Positions 51,902-61,189 of a stretch of 64,000 nucleotides of DNA are shown one piece after another. Positions within the stretch are counted from its first letter, which is position 1; every line of letters starts with the position of its first letter. The stretch comes from Deltaproteobacteria bacterium (GTDB lineage Bacteria > Myxococcota_A > UBA9042 > PHBI01): contig WYBB01000041.1 of the NCBI GenBank assembly GCA_011526585.1, positions 51,123 through 115,122 on the forward strand, written 5' to 3'. The notes below the pieces were generated by a model that was given only the letters and a program-made list of their open reading frames with translations, was not told the origin of the DNA and ran no database searches. The position numbers and the translations under genes were made by a program.

Positions 51902-53350
51902 TCAGAGCAGCGGCGAGAGCAGCCCCGCGAACGCGTGCAGCACCCGCCGCGGGTAGGACAGGTTCATGTGCCAGGTCGGCCCGATCTCCCGCGCGAGCAG
52001 GAGGTCGGCGCCGAACTGCTGCATCAGCGCCCGCGCCGCCGCCTCGTCGTACGCGAACGCGTTGATCTCGTAGTTCAGTTGGAAGCTCCGGATATCCATG
52101 TTCGACGAGCCGATCGTCGCCAACCACTCGTCGATGACCATCGTCTTGGCGTGCAGGAAGCCCGCGCCGTACTCGTAGATCCGGACCCCCGCCTCGAGCA
52201 GCTCCGGGTAGTAGAAGCGCGACGCCCAGTCGACCAGCCGTGAGTCGGACTTCTTCGGCACGAGCAGGCGCACGTCCACGCCGCGCAGCGCCGCGGTGAC
52301 CAGCGCCGTCTGCAGCACCCGATCCGGCACGAAGTAGGGCGTCGTGATCCACACGCGCCGGTGCGCCTGCGCGATCGCCAGGAAGTGCAGGTGATGGATC
52401 ACCGCCCACGGCCGGTCGGGGCCCGAGCCGATCACCTGCACCGTCGCGTCCCCCGGCGCATCGGCCACCGGCGCCGGGAAGTAGCGCCCGTCGTCGAGCA
52501 GCTCGTCGGTCGAGTGCAGCCAGTCCTCGAGGAAGATCTGCTGCATGCCGAGCACCGCCGGCCCCTCGATGCGCACGTGCGTATCGCGCCACTGACCGAT
52601 GTCGGGGTCGAGCCCGAGGTACTCGCGCCCGATGTTGATCCCGCCCGTCAGGCCGACCCGGCCGTCGGCGATCACGATCTTGCGGTGGTTTCTGAAGTTG
52701 ACGTGATCGCGCCGCCGGAACATCGGCGCGATCCTGACCGGCGCGAAGACCGCCGCCTTGCCGCCGGCGTCGGTCAGCGGCTTCCAGAAGTCGTTCGGCA
52801 GGCGATAGCTCCCGAGGCCGTCGCAGAGCACGCGCACCTCGACGCCGGCGCGCGCCTTCTGCACGAGCACGTCGCGCAGCGCGCGCCCCGACTCGTCGGG
52901 CTGGATGATGTAGAACTCGATGTGCACGTGGTCGGTCGCGTCCTCGATCGCCGCGCGCATCGCCGCGTAGGTGTGCGCCCCGTCGATGAGGAGCCCGACC
53001 GCGTTGCCCGCGCAGGCGTAGCTGCCAGCCGCCGTCGTGCCGAGATCGACCAGGCCGCGGGTCCGCGCCGGCAGCCGCTCCATGCCTTCGCCCCTCGCCT
53101 TCCGCGCCACCTGCCAGCGGTGGTAGACCTCGCGCATGCGCACCGCGACGCGCTCGCCCTTCTTCGAGCGCTTCACCTTCCGCCTGAGGCCGATCACCAG
53201 GTAGAAGAGCCCACCGATCACCGGCAGCAGCACGACGCCCAGGATCCATGCGAGCGTCGCGTTCGGGTCGCGCCGCTCGACGATGACGAAGCCGAAGATG
53301 ATCACCACCTGCAGGACGACGATCAGGAAGACGACGAGCGTCGTGTCCAT
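51902..53350 (-). CDS. cls: Cardiolipin synthase (phospholipase D family)
   Basis: A 482-residue enzyme, the standard length. Two N-terminal membrane segments (about 4-22 and 33-52) precede two phospholipase-D HKD motifs: HRKIVIADGRVGLTGG near residue 225 and HAKTMVIDEWLATIGSSNMD near residue 400. It condenses two phosphatidylglycerols to cardiolipin and glycerol at the inner membrane. Followed in the same direction by the methyltransferase. Upstream, 12 nt away, ends the receiver-GGDEF gene, so they may be co-transcribed. Confidence 0.94.
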   Translation of the reverse strand: MDTTLVVFLIVVLQVVIIFGFVIVERRDPNATLAWILGVVLLPVIGGLFYLVIGLRRKVKRSKKGERVAVRMREVYHRWQVARKARGEGMERLPARTRGLVDLGTTAAGSYACAGNAVGLLIDGAHTYAAMRAAIEDATDHVHIEFYIIQPDESGRALRDVLVQKARAGVEVRVLCDGLGSYRLPNDFWKPLTDAGGKAAVFAPVRIAPMFRRRDHVNFRNHRKIVIADGRVGLTGGINIGREYLGLDPDIGQWRDTHVRIEGPAVLGMQQIFLEDWLHSTDELLDDGRYFPAPVADAPGDATVQVIGSGPDRPWAVIHHLHFLAIAQAHRRVWITTPYFVPDRVLQTALVTAALRGVDVRLLVPKKSDSRLVDWASRFYYPELLEAGVRIYEYGAGFLHAKTMVIDEWLATIGSSNMDIRSFQLNYEINAFAYDEAAARALMQQFGADLLLAREIGPTWHMNLSYPRRVLHAFAGLLSPLL

Positions 53351-53362
53351 CGCGGGTCCCGC

Positions 53363-54295
53363 TCAGTCCGACGACGCGACGACGCGGTTGCGGCCCGCAC
53401 GCTTGGCGCGCAAGAGCGCCTCGTCGGCCGCGCGGATCGCGTCGATCAGCGGCGCCGGCGCCGCGACCTCGACCGGCGCGACCCCCGCGCTGACGGTGAT
53501 CACGCGAGCGTCCGGGTTGGCGACGTGCGGGATCTGGCAGGCCTCGATGGCCGCGCGCATGTGCTCGACCCGCGCGCGGGCGTCGCCGAGCGGGCGCCGC
53601 ATCACCGCGAGGAACTCCTCGCCGCCGAACCGATAGAAGCCCTCCGGCTCGCCGACGTGGCTCGAGAGGACCTGCGCCACGCGTCTGAGCACGTCGTCTC
53701 CCGCCAGGTGAAGGTAGGTGTCGTTGTAGCGCTTGAAGTGATCGATGTCGAAGAGCGCCACGCTCAGTGGCTCCTTCGCCTCGAAGAGCGTCGCCTCGAA
53801 CGCGCCGATCTCCTCCTGCATGCGGCGCCGGTTGCCGACGCCGGTCAGCGCGTCCTTGCGCCCCGACTCGAAGAACTCGCGGTTGAGCCGCTCGAGCTCG
53901 GCGGTCTGCACCTCGAGCCGCCGGTGCAGCCGGGTCACGCGCTCGGCCGCGACCAGGCGCAGCATCAGCTCCTCGCGATCGAGCGGCTTGGCGAGGTAGT
54001 CGTCGGCGCCGGCGCGCATGCCGGTCAGGCGGAACTCGCGCTCGCCCAGCGCCGTGAGGATGATGAAGTAGGTGTAGCGCCGGTGCTCGACGGCGCGGAT
54101 GCGGCGGCACAGCTCGATGCCGTCGACCCGTGGCATCATCCAGTCGCTGATCACGACGTCGAAGCCGTCCTGCTCCAGGCACTCCCAGGCCTCGTGACCA
54201 TCACTGGTCGCCGTGCAGGCGTAGCCGAGCTGCTCGAGCGCCTTGACCGTCATGAAGCGCGAGACCGCGTCGTCTTCGGCGACCAGGATCTTCAT
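53363..54295 (-). CDS. Response regulator with GGDEF (diguanylate cyclase) output
   Basis: A 310-residue protein. The receiver (1-115) has the acidic pair Asp8-Asp9, phosphorylated Asp51 (VVISDWMMPRVDG) and the late Lys of YLAKPLD. A coiled linker (about 120-145) leads to the GGDEF domain with active motif GGEEF (FYRFGGEEFLAVM) and metal-binding SVALFDIDHFKRYNDTYLH. The inhibitory I-site RxxD five residues before GGEEF is missing, so product inhibition is unlikely there. Makes cyclic di-GMP after phosphorylation by an unidentified kinase. ATG at 54295 with a weak ribosome site. Confidence 0.92.
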   Translation of the reverse strand: MKILVAEDDAVSRFMTVKALEQLGYACTATSDGHEAWECLEQDGFDVVISDWMMPRVDGIELCRRIRAVEHRRYTYFIILTALGEREFRLTGMRAGADDYLAKPLDREELMLRLVAAERVTRLHRRLEVQTAELERLNREFFESGRKDALTGVGNRRRMQEEIGAFEATLFEAKEPLSVALFDIDHFKRYNDTYLHLAGDDVLRRVAQVLSSHVGEPEGFYRFGGEEFLAVMRRPLGDARARVEHMRAAIEACQIPHVANPDARVITVSAGVAPVEVAAPAPLIDAIRAADEALLRAKRAGRNRVVASSD

Positions 54296-54394
54296 CGGCG
54301 GGGGAGTCGACCTCGTGAGGGAGAGCGGCGTCGGGCTGGCGTCATGGAGGATGGCGCGCGAATGCACGGTTGACGATCGGCACGAGCATACGCG

Positions 54395-55198
54395 ATGTCC
54401 AGGGTCATGAGCACCTTCTTCCAGCCGGACCTCCTCACGGGCAAGGTCGCCTTCGTCACGGGCGGCGGCTCGGGCATCGGCCGAGCGATCGTTCAGCGCT
54501 TCCTCGAGCACGGCGCCGACGTCGTCATCGCCAGCCGCAACCTCGCGCGGCTCGAGCAGGCCGCCGCCGAGCTGAGCGCCGCCACCGGGCGCCGCTGCCT
54601 CGCCGTGCAAGCCGACGTGCGCGAGCCCGAGCAGATCGAGGCCGCCGTCGACCGCGCGCTCGCCGAGCTCGGCCGCATCGACATCCTCGTCAACAACGCC
54701 GCCGGCAACTTCCTCGCCCCCGCCGCCGCCCTCTCCTACAAGGGCTTCGCGACGGTGCACGCGATCGACACGCTCGGCACCTTCAACGTGAGCAAGGCGG
54801 TCTTCGCCCGCTGGCTGCAGCGAAACGGCGGCGTGATCATCAATATCTCCGCGACCCTGCAGTACACCGGCACCCCCTTCCAGGTGCACGCCGGCAGCGC
54901 CAAGGCCGCCGTCGACGCCATGACGCGCCACCTCGCCGTCGAGTGGGGAGCGGCGCGGATCCGCGTCAACGCGATCGCGCCCGGCCCGATCGACGACACC
55001 GAGGGCATGAAGCGCCTGGCGCCCGGCGACCTGAAGGACAAGCTCGCGCGCCAGATCCCGCTCGGCCGCTTCGGCCGCGCCGACGAGATCGCGCAGACCG
55101 CGCTCTTCCTCGCGTCCGACGCGGCGAGCTACGTCACCGGCGCGATCTTCGTCGTCGACGGCGGCGCCTGGCTCACCGGCCAGCGCCTGGACATGTAG
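54395..55198 (+). CDS. Short-chain dehydrogenase, 2,4-dienoyl-CoA reductase (DECR2-like)
   Basis: A 267-residue SDR that resembles peroxisomal DECR2 along its whole length: [11 protein letters not shown] (cofactor), [45 protein letters not shown] and GGAWLT at the end. As in that family the Tyr of YxxxK is not in its usual place; the Lys is kept (SAK). It would reduce 2,4-dienoyl-CoA with NADPH during breakdown of unsaturated fatty acids. ATG at 54395 or 54407; neither has a strong ribosome site. It starts a rightward run with the UbiB-like kinase, which begins 9 nt after its stop. Confidence 0.9.
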   Translation: MSRVMSTFFQPDLLTGKVAFVTGGGSGIGRAIVQRFLEHGADVVIASRNLARLEQAAAELSAATGRRCLAVQADVREPEQIEAAVDRALAELGRIDILVNNAAGNFLAPAAALSYKGFATVHAIDTLGTFNVSKAVFARWLQRNGGVIINISATLQYTGTPFQVHAGSAKAAVDAMTRHLAVEWGAARIRVNAIAPGPIDDTEGMKRLAPGDLKDKLARQIPLGRFGRADEIAQTALFLASDAASYVTGAIFVVDGGAWLTGQRLDM

Positions 55199-55207
55199 GC
55201 GGAGACG

Positions 55208-56593
55208 ATGGCCGAGCGCGACGCCGACGAGCTCGACGCGCCGCCGGGCGACGCCGCCGGGAGCGAACACGCGACCCAGCTCAGCTCCTCGCGAGGGGGT
55301 CGCCTGGCGTCGCTGACCGGCGCAGGGCTCGGCCTCTCGTCGGCGGTGCTCGGGCGCAAGCTCCTCTCGGCGGTGACCTTCGCCTCGAAGGAGCGCCGCG
55401 AGGCCGCGCTGGCGCGCACGCTCGAGAAGGAGGGCAGGCACCTGGCCGAGGTGTTGGGGCGCATGAAGGGCGCCAGCATGAAGCTCGGCCAGATCCTCTC
55501 CGCCGATCCCGATCTCGTCCCACCGGAGCTCGCCGACGCGCTCGCGACCTTGCAGACCGAGTCGCCGCCGATGCCCTGGCCCGAGGTCGCCAGGATCCTC
55601 GCCGGCGCCTGGCGCACCACGCCCGCGCGGCTGGTCGGCGAGGTGCTGGCCGAGGTCGACGAGACCCCGCGCGGTGCGGCGTCGATCGGGCAGGTGCACC
55701 GCGCCGTCTTGCCCGACGGACGCGCGGTGGCGATCAAGGTGCAGTACCCCGGCGTCGAGGCCGCGCTCGACAGCGACCTCAAGAACCTCAGATCGCTCAT
55801 GCGCCTCTCGCGCGTGATCTTCGACAAGCGCCGCGTCGAAGGGTGGCTCGCCGAGGTCGACACCCAGCTCCGCGCCGAGCTCGACTATCTCGCCGAGGCT
55901 GAGAACCTCGCCACTTTTTCAAGCATTTTCGAAAAGTTCGAAGACTTCGCCGTGCCGCGCCCGATCGGCGAGCTCTGCCGCAAGAACGTGCTCGTCATGA
56001 CCTGGCTCGACGGCGACAAGCTCGACCGCGCCGCGCTCGCGTTGCCCATCGCCGCGCGCGACGACATCGCCGCCCGCATGGCCCGCACCTGGATCGCGCT
56101 CTTTTTCCATCACCGCTGGCTGCACGGCGATCCTCACCCCGGCAACTTCCTGCTCATGCCTGACGGGCGCATCGGCGTGCTCGACTTCGGCGCGACCAAG
56201 CGCCTGCCGGCCGCGCTCACCGACGGCGTGATGCAGCTCTTCCGCCACCTCTGGCGCGGCGACGACGCCGGCGCGTTCGCGCTGATGGGGCGCCTCGGCT
56301 TCGGCAAGGAGGGCGACGCGCAGCGGGTCGACCCGAAGCTGCTCGGCGATTTCCTCCGCCTCGTGCTCACGCCCTTTCTCCACCAGGGCCCCTTCCGCTA
56401 TGGCGCCTGGAAGCCGCACGCGGCGATCAAGCGCATGACGCTCACCCACCCGTCGCTGTGGAAGCTCGCGCCACCCGAGGATCTCCTGCCGGTCCTGCGC
56501 GTCGCCAGCGGGCTCAAAGGGCTCTTCACCCGACTCGACGCGAGCGTCGACGTGCGCGCCATGCTCGAGGCCACGCCCGTTCCGCCGGTTTGA
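55208..56593 (+). CDS. ABC1/UbiB-family atypical kinase
   Basis: A 461-residue UbiB/ADCK-type protein. It shows the N-terminal KxGQ signature GASMKLGQILSADPDLVP, the Ala-rich nucleotide loop ASIGQVHRA with a Lys in VAIKVQYPGVE, the catalytic-loop HGDPHPGN, and LDFGATKRL for the metal-binding Asp. Such proteins support quinone synthesis or lipid handling, as ATPases rather than ordinary protein kinases. An about 45-residue polar N-terminus and a C-terminal extension are extra. Adjacent to the dienoyl-CoA reductase with 9 nt between them. Confidence 0.92.
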   Translation: MAERDADELDAPPGDAAGSEHATQLSSSRGGRLASLTGAGLGLSSAVLGRKLLSAVTFASKERREAALARTLEKEGRHLAEVLGRMKGASMKLGQILSADPDLVPPELADALATLQTESPPMPWPEVARILAGAWRTTPARLVGEVLAEVDETPRGAASIGQVHRAVLPDGRAVAIKVQYPGVEAALDSDLKNLRSLMRLSRVIFDKRRVEGWLAEVDTQLRAELDYLAEAENLATFSSIFEKFEDFAVPRPIGELCRKNVLVMTWLDGDKLDRAALALPIAARDDIAARMARTWIALFFHHRWLHGDPHPGNFLLMPDGRIGVLDFGATKRLPAALTDGVMQLFRHLWRGDDAGAFALMGRLGFGKEGDAQRVDPKLLGDFLRLVLTPFLHQGPFRYGAWKPHAAIKRMTLTHPSLWKLAPPEDLLPVLRVASGLKGLFTRLDASVDVRAMLEATPVPPV

Positions 56594-56641
56594 CCCGGGA
56601 ATCGTCTCGGGTACAACTGGGTTCGCCGCCCGGAGGACGCC

Positions 56642-57718
56642 ATGCCAACGCTCAGAGTAGTCGCCACCATCACCTCGTTCCTCGTCGCGCTCGGCATCGC
56701 CTCCCCGGCCTTCGCCGACTGGCGCACGCAGTACGAGGCCGCGCGCGAGGCGCTCAAGAACAAGGACTTCCGCAACGCGGAAAACGCCGCCATCGAGGCG
56801 CTCAACGAGGCGGACAAGTTCGGCAAGGCCGACGAGCGGCGCCTCGCCACGCTCGAGGTGCTCTCCGACATCTACCGCGAGTCGCGCCAGTGGGCGGCGG
56901 CGGCGACGCTGCTCGAGCAGATCATCGAGGTGCATCGCGAGCAGGGCACCGAGGGCTCGCCCGACGCCGGCTACGTCTTCAACAAGCTCGGCGTCGCCTA
57001 TCACCAGATGCGCGAAAACGACAAGGCCCAGGCGGCCTACGAGACGTCGCTGGCGATCAAGCGCAAGAAGTACAAGGACAACGTCACCAGCATCGCCACC
57101 GTCGTCACCAACCTCGGCGAGCTCTACCGCCGCAAGAAGGACTGGCCCAAGGCGGAGGAGCTGCACAAGCAGGCGATCGCCGACAAGGAGAGCGAGCTCG
57201 GCCCCGAGCACCCGAGCCTCGTCGCGAGCTTCAACAACCTCGCGCTCGTCTACAAGGAGACCAAGCGCTACGACGAGGGCATCAAGCTCTTGTCGCGCGC
57301 GCGGGAGATCGCGCAGAAGGGCGACAACAACGGGCGCAACGCCGACATGGCGACGGTCCTGCACAACCTCGCCGACATCCACTCGATGCAGGGGCAGAAC
57401 GCCGAGGCGCGCCCCCTCTACGAGGAGGCGATCGCGCTGCGCAAGGAGGTCCTCGGCCCGCAGCACCCCAACGTCGCCGAGTCGCTCAACAACTACGGCG
57501 GCGCGCTGATGGGCCTCGACCTCCTCGACCTCGCCCTCGTCGCCTACGACGACGCGATCGCCATCCGCAAGCTCGAGTATGGCGCCAGCGACCCGCGCAC
57601 GACCCTGGTGATGACCAACAAGGCGATGGCGCTCGACCGGCTCAAGCGCTTCGACGAGGCGACGAAGCTGCGCGACGAGGTGAAGCAGCTCGAGGAGCGA
57701 CGCAAGTCCGGCCAATGA
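56642..57718 (+). CDS. Secreted TPR-repeat protein
   Basis: A 358-residue protein with a signal peptide (IASPAFA, cleavage near residue 25) and about seven tetratricopeptide repeats of the kinesin-light-chain type (42-residue period; for example YVFNKLGVAYHQMRENDKAQAAYE, ATVVTNLGELYRRKKDWPKAEELHKQA, HPNVAESLNNYGG). Probably a periplasmic protein-binding scaffold. Its stop overlaps the start of the RNA-ligase-like gene (ATGA). Confidence 0.87.
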   Translation: MPTLRVVATITSFLVALGIASPAFADWRTQYEAAREALKNKDFRNAENAAIEALNEADKFGKADERRLATLEVLSDIYRESRQWAAAATLLEQIIEVHREQGTEGSPDAGYVFNKLGVAYHQMRENDKAQAAYETSLAIKRKKYKDNVTSIATVVTNLGELYRRKKDWPKAEELHKQAIADKESELGPEHPSLVASFNNLALVYKETKRYDEGIKLLSRAREIAQKGDNNGRNADMATVLHNLADIHSMQGQNAEARPLYEEAIALRKEVLGPQHPNVAESLNNYGGALMGLDLLDLALVAYDDAIAIRKLEYGASDPRTTLVMTNKAMALDRLKRFDEATKLRDEVKQLEERRKSGQ

Positions 57719-58296
57719 GCACGCGCCTCGCCTACTTCATCGCCCTCGATCTGCCGCTCGACGTGCGCGAGGAGCTGATGCTCATCGCCTCGGGCGTGCC
57801 CGGCGCGAGCTGGGTCGACGAAGACCAGCTCCACCTCACCTTGCGCTACCTCGGCGAGATCGACGGCGCCGTGCTGCGCGACCTGCAAGGTGCGCTCGCG
57901 CGCCTGGAGCCCGAGCCCTTCGAGCTGCGCCTCCAGGGGATCGGCTTCTTCCCGCCGCGTGGTGAGCCGGAGGTGCTCTGGGTCGGCGTCGACAAGTGCC
58001 CGGAGCTCCACGAGCTGCGGCAGCGCGTCGACACGCTGGCGACGCGCATGGGCGTCAAGCCCGATCGCCGCCGCTTCGCCCCACACGTCACGCTCGCCCG
58101 CCTCAAGGATGCGCCGGACTCGCGCCTGGCGCGCTTCGCGGTCGAGCACGCCCTCTTCAAGAGCCGCGTCTTCTCGCCGCGGTCGTTGTCCCTCTACGCG
58201 AGCCACCGCCGCCCGACCGGCGCCGAGTATCGTCGCCTGGCGATGGTGCTCTTCAAGGGTCAGGACGAGGCGAGCCCGGCGACTCCGGCGGAGTGA
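57715..58296 (+). CDS. thpR: RNA 2',3'-cyclic phosphodiesterase / 2H phosphoesterase ThpR
   Basis: A 193-residue 2H-family protein (formerly called 2'-5' RNA ligase), the usual size. The two catalytic H-x-T-x motifs are HLTL (about residue 40) and HVTL (about 123). It opens 2',3'-cyclic phosphates on RNA, in tRNA or other RNA repair. ATGA overlap with the TPR gene suggests coupling. The 3' end overlaps the convergent ChaN-like gene by 44 nt. Confidence 0.93.
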   Translation: MSTRLAYFIALDLPLDVREELMLIASGVPGASWVDEDQLHLTLRYLGEIDGAVLRDLQGALARLEPEPFELRLQGIGFFPPRGEPEVLWVGVDKCPELHELRQRVDTLATRMGVKPDRRRFAPHVTLARLKDAPDSRLARFAVEHALFKSRVFSPRSLSLYASHRRPTGAEYRRLAMVLFKGQDEASPATPAE

Positions 58297-59191
58297 GGGG
58301 CACCCAGAAGAGATCGGCCTCGCGCTCGGGCAGCTCGCCGTCGAACGCGCGCCTGGCCGCCTCGCTCGCGCTGGCGACCGGGATCACGATGAGATGGCGG
58401 GTCGCGCCGAGGCGCGCCGGGATCCCGAGCCCGCGCTCGACGTGGCCCAGCCCCGCGCATACGACGATGTGCGCGTGATGCGCGAGCGCCTCGAGGATCG
58501 CGCGCGCCATCGTCTCGTCCCACAAGAGCTGCGCGAGGTAGTAATGCTCGAAGGCGTCGTCGCTGAGCGCGTGGGCGGCGTGGCCGTGCGCGGCGGCCTG
58601 CATGCGCTCGCGAAACCAGGCGCGGTGGGCGTCGTTGCCGCTGTCGAGCGGTGGCAGCTCGGCGTGTCGCTCCGGCGGCACGCCGTCGACCCCGCCGCGC
58701 GCGACCAGGCGCGCCAGCCCGGGCTCCGCGTTGAGCGGCACGATGGGCGCGCCAACGCGCCGGGCGGCCTCCAGGACCCGAGCATACGCCGAGAGCTCGT
58801 GCCCCCAGAGCTCGTCCCAGCGCACGGCACGCCTGAGCTCGTCGAGCGTCGCCGGCGGCGTGGCCACACCGAAGCCCGCGAGCGCGAGCCTCGCCGAGCG
58901 TGGCAGCCACTCGACCCCGAGCGCGACCGCGCCGGGCTTGCGCGCGGCGACGAGCTCGAGCACCTCGCGCTGGACCTCGTGGAAGTACGGGTTGCCGTGC
59001 TCCTCGCCGACGAGGATCACACGCGCGCCGAGGAGGCGCCGCGCGACCTCGTGCGCATCGAGGACCTCGCCGCTCTTCGCGTCGAGCACGCGACCGCCGA
59101 GCGGCGCGCCGTCGGATTCGTCACGCAAGCTGCCTCCACGTGTCGCGCACGCCGCCAGCGTGAACGCGACGATCGCGATGATTCCCCTCAC
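58253..59191 (-). CDS. ChaN-family (DUF399) heme-binding-like lipoprotein
   Basis: A 312-residue lipoprotein (lipobox LAAC at about residue 15). It has the ChaN features ILVGEEHGNPYFHEVQ (about 57-72) and, towards the end, HIVVCAGLGHVERGLGIPARL. ChaN of Campylobacter binds heme as a dimer; the erythromycin-esterase-like fold is shared. A role in heme or iron handling in the envelope is inferred. The GTG start overlaps the stop of the SGNH gene (GTGA). The last 44 nt overlap thpR on the other strand. Confidence 0.85.
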   Translation of the reverse strand: MRGIIAIVAFTLAACATRGGSLRDESDGAPLGGRVLDAKSGEVLDAHEVARRLLGARVILVGEEHGNPYFHEVQREVLELVAARKPGAVALGVEWLPRSARLALAGFGVATPPATLDELRRAVRWDELWGHELSAYARVLEAARRVGAPIVPLNAEPGLARLVARGGVDGVPPERHAELPPLDSGNDAHRAWFRERMQAAAHGHAAHALSDDAFEHYYLAQLLWDETMARAILEALAHHAHIVVCAGLGHVERGLGIPARLGATRHLIVIPVASASEAARRAFDGELPEREADLFWVPLTPPESPGSPRPDP

Positions 59192-60162
59192 AGCGCCTTC
59201 GGCTTGTTGTGCCGGCGATCCCAGGCGAGGTTTTCGAGCTGCTCACAGCCGCAGCCCCAGCTCGGCGGGGCCTCGTCGCAGATCGCGCGGGCGATCTCGC
59301 GGTGCCCCATCGCGTTGGGATGGATCGCGTCGAAGCCGATGAGCTCGGGCCGCATGAACCAGCGCGGCAGCGCCGCGGCCTGGTCGATGAGCGCGTCGAG
59401 GGCGGCAGCGCGCTCGGCCTCGGGCACGGCGGCGAGGCGGCGCTTGACCCACGCCGAGCGCTTCGCGGTCCGCGCGAGCCTGTCCCGATCCCTGAGCGGC
59501 GCGTCGCGATGGCGCAGCGCGCCGCTCCAGATGTCGACCGCGATGTCGGGCAGCTCGCCCGGAAAAAAGCGGCTCGGATCCGCGCGCCCCTTGATGTTGG
59601 TGGCGCCGAAGGCCTCGAGCGGCGTGAGGCGCCCGAGCACGAAGTCGACCGTCTTCTGCGTGTGCTCGAGGTAGGCGAGCCCATCGACGCCCTGCCAGCG
59701 ACGATCGGTCTCGGCGCCCCAGGGGTTGACGGTGACGCCGATCGTCCCGAGGCCGGCGTCCTTGGCGAGCTTGAGGGTCCTGGCCACCTCGAGGTTGGTC
59801 TTCTCCGGTGAGCCGACGCTGTTGAGGCCGCCGAGGAAGACGAGCCAGGTCTTTTGGCGCGTCTCGGCGTCGATGCGCCGGTTCTTCAGCACCTCGGCGA
59901 CGAAGCGCTGACGCAGCTCGGTCGCGCCGAGCTTGGCCTTGCCGCGGTTGACCAGCTCGATCTCCGAGCACACGCTCGAGAGCCACTGCGGGAAGCCGCC
60001 CGCCGGATAGGCCGAGACCGAGCCGCCGATGACCACGACCTTGACCGGCCTGGTCTCGTCGCTGAAGCGCCAACGCCCGACCGCGTCCTGCGCGTGTGAC
60101 AGCGTCGGCACACCCGCCGCGACGACAGCGGCGAGCAAGAGCGTGACGAGGCGCGCGCTCAT
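59188..60162 (-). CDS. Secreted SGNH/GDSL-like hydrolase
   Basis: A 324-residue exported protein: a signal peptide (about 1-24), then an SGNH-hydrolase layout with the nucleophile Ser in VVIGGSVSAYPAGG (block I), an LGGLNS region (Asn, block III) and FDAIHPNAMGH (the Asp-x-x-His block V). It would act on an ester or acyl group in the envelope, such as a sugar or lipid ester; the substrate is not known. It lies 7 nt after the aldolase gene and is coupled to ChaN by a 4-nt overlap. Confidence 0.8.
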   Translation of the reverse strand: MSARLVTLLLAAVVAAGVPTLSHAQDAVGRWRFSDETRPVKVVVIGGSVSAYPAGGFPQWLSSVCSEIELVNRGKAKLGATELRQRFVAEVLKNRRIDAETRQKTWLVFLGGLNSVGSPEKTNLEVARTLKLAKDAGLGTIGVTVNPWGAETDRRWQGVDGLAYLEHTQKTVDFVLGRLTPLEAFGATNIKGRADPSRFFPGELPDIAVDIWSGALRHRDAPLRDRDRLARTAKRSAWVKRRLAAVPEAERAAALDALIDQAAALPRWFMRPELIGFDAIHPNAMGHREIARAICDEAPPSWGCGCEQLENLAWDRRHNKPKAL

Positions 60163-60169
60163 CGCGGGC

Positions 60170-61114
60170 TCACCCTTCGGACGCCGCCTCGGCCGCCGCG
60201 GCCTCGGCGTAGACGTCCATCACGTCCTGCAGCAACTTGACCGCCTCGGCGCGCGGGCGCTGGAAGGCGTTGCGCCCCATGATCGATCCGAAGCCGCCGC
60301 CGGCGGCGATCTGGCGAACCTCGTCGAGCACGTCGGCCTCGCCCTTGGTGGCGCCGCCCGAGAAGATCACGATGCGGCGCCCGCCGAAGCACGACTCGAC
60401 GACGTCGCGCACACGGTCGGCGAGCGTGTCGACGGGGCGATCGTCGTAGGCCTTCCTGGCGGCGTCCTGCTCGATGTGCGCGGTCGGCGGCTTCACCTTG
60501 ACGAGGTGCGCGCCGAGCTGGGCAGCGATGTGCGCCGCGTACGAGACGACGTCGATCGCGGTCTCGCCGGCGCTGGAGATCTGCGGCCCGCGCGGGTAGG
60601 ACCAGATGACGACCGCGAGGCCCTTGGCCTTGGCCTCGGCGGCGATCGCGCGGATCTCCTCGTACTGGGCCTGCGCGTGCGCGCTGCCGGGATAGATCGT
60701 GAAGCCGATCGCCGCGCAGCCGAGGCGCAGCGCGTCGTCGACCGAGCCGGTCACCGCCTGGTCGGGCGACTTGTCGTTGAAGAGGCTGTTGTTGTTGTTG
60801 AGCTTGAGGATGAGCGGCAGCTCACCGATGTAGGCGGCGGCCGCGCTCTCGAGCGCGCCCAGCGGCGCGGCGTAGGCGTTGCAGCCCGACTCGATCGCAA
60901 GCTCGAAGTGGTAGCGCGGATCGTAGGCGATCGGGTTCTTGGCGAAGCTCCGCGCCGGGCCGTGCTCCCAGCCCTGGTCGATCGGCAGGATCACCAGACG
61001 GCCCGTGCCGGCGAGGCGTCCGTGGTTGAGGAGGCGCGCGATGTTGGTGCGCACGCCGACGTTGTCGCAGTCGTACCAGGAGAGGATCTCGCGCACGCGT
61101 TCGCTGTTGTGCAT
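60170..61114 (-). CDS. fbaB: Fructose-bisphosphate aldolase, class I (DhnA/FbaB type)
   Basis: A 314-residue aldolase of the archaeal-like DhnA family. The Schiff-base Lys lies in HLVKVKPPTAHI (about 215-225), with the phosphate-binding VIFSGGATKG (about 240-250), and LPIDQGWEHGPARSF near the start. It cleaves fructose-1,6-bisphosphate into dihydroxyacetone phosphate and glyceraldehyde-3-phosphate. First gene of a leftward three-gene operon; GGAG 8 nt upstream of the ATG. Confidence 0.92.
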   Translation of the reverse strand: MHNSERVREILSWYDCDNVGVRTNIARLLNHGRLAGTGRLVILPIDQGWEHGPARSFAKNPIAYDPRYHFELAIESGCNAYAAPLGALESAAAAYIGELPLILKLNNNNSLFNDKSPDQAVTGSVDDALRLGCAAIGFTIYPGSAHAQAQYEEIRAIAAEAKAKGLAVVIWSYPRGPQISSAGETAIDVVSYAAHIAAQLGAHLVKVKPPTAHIEQDAARKAYDDRPVDTLADRVRDVVESCFGGRRIVIFSGGATKGEADVLDEVRQIAAGGGFGSIMGRNAFQRPRAEAVKLLQDVMDVYAEAAAAEAASEG

Positions 61115-61189
61115 GGGGCGGCTCCGGGAGCTGGGTGAGGGCGCCCGCCTCGCGAAAGGCGAAGCTGGATCGGGCGCCTTGGACGCGGG

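Noticed and set aside
51894..54182. Extension of the methyltransferase into cardiolipin synthase and GGDEF regions
   Set aside because: Out-of-frame over two well recognised genes; the ATG at 51893 has a ribosome site.
54395..56593. Idea of a natural-product cluster (SDR plus UbiB plus methyltransferase)
   Set aside because: No ketosynthase, adenylation, terpene or RiPP gene is nearby; the SDR fits beta-oxidation.
58253..58296. 44-nt convergent overlap of thpR and the ChaN-like gene as a sign of misannotation
   Set aside because: Both C-termini are in frame with their domains and the tails are low-complexity (SPATPAE and SPGSPRPDP), so the overlap is plausible.
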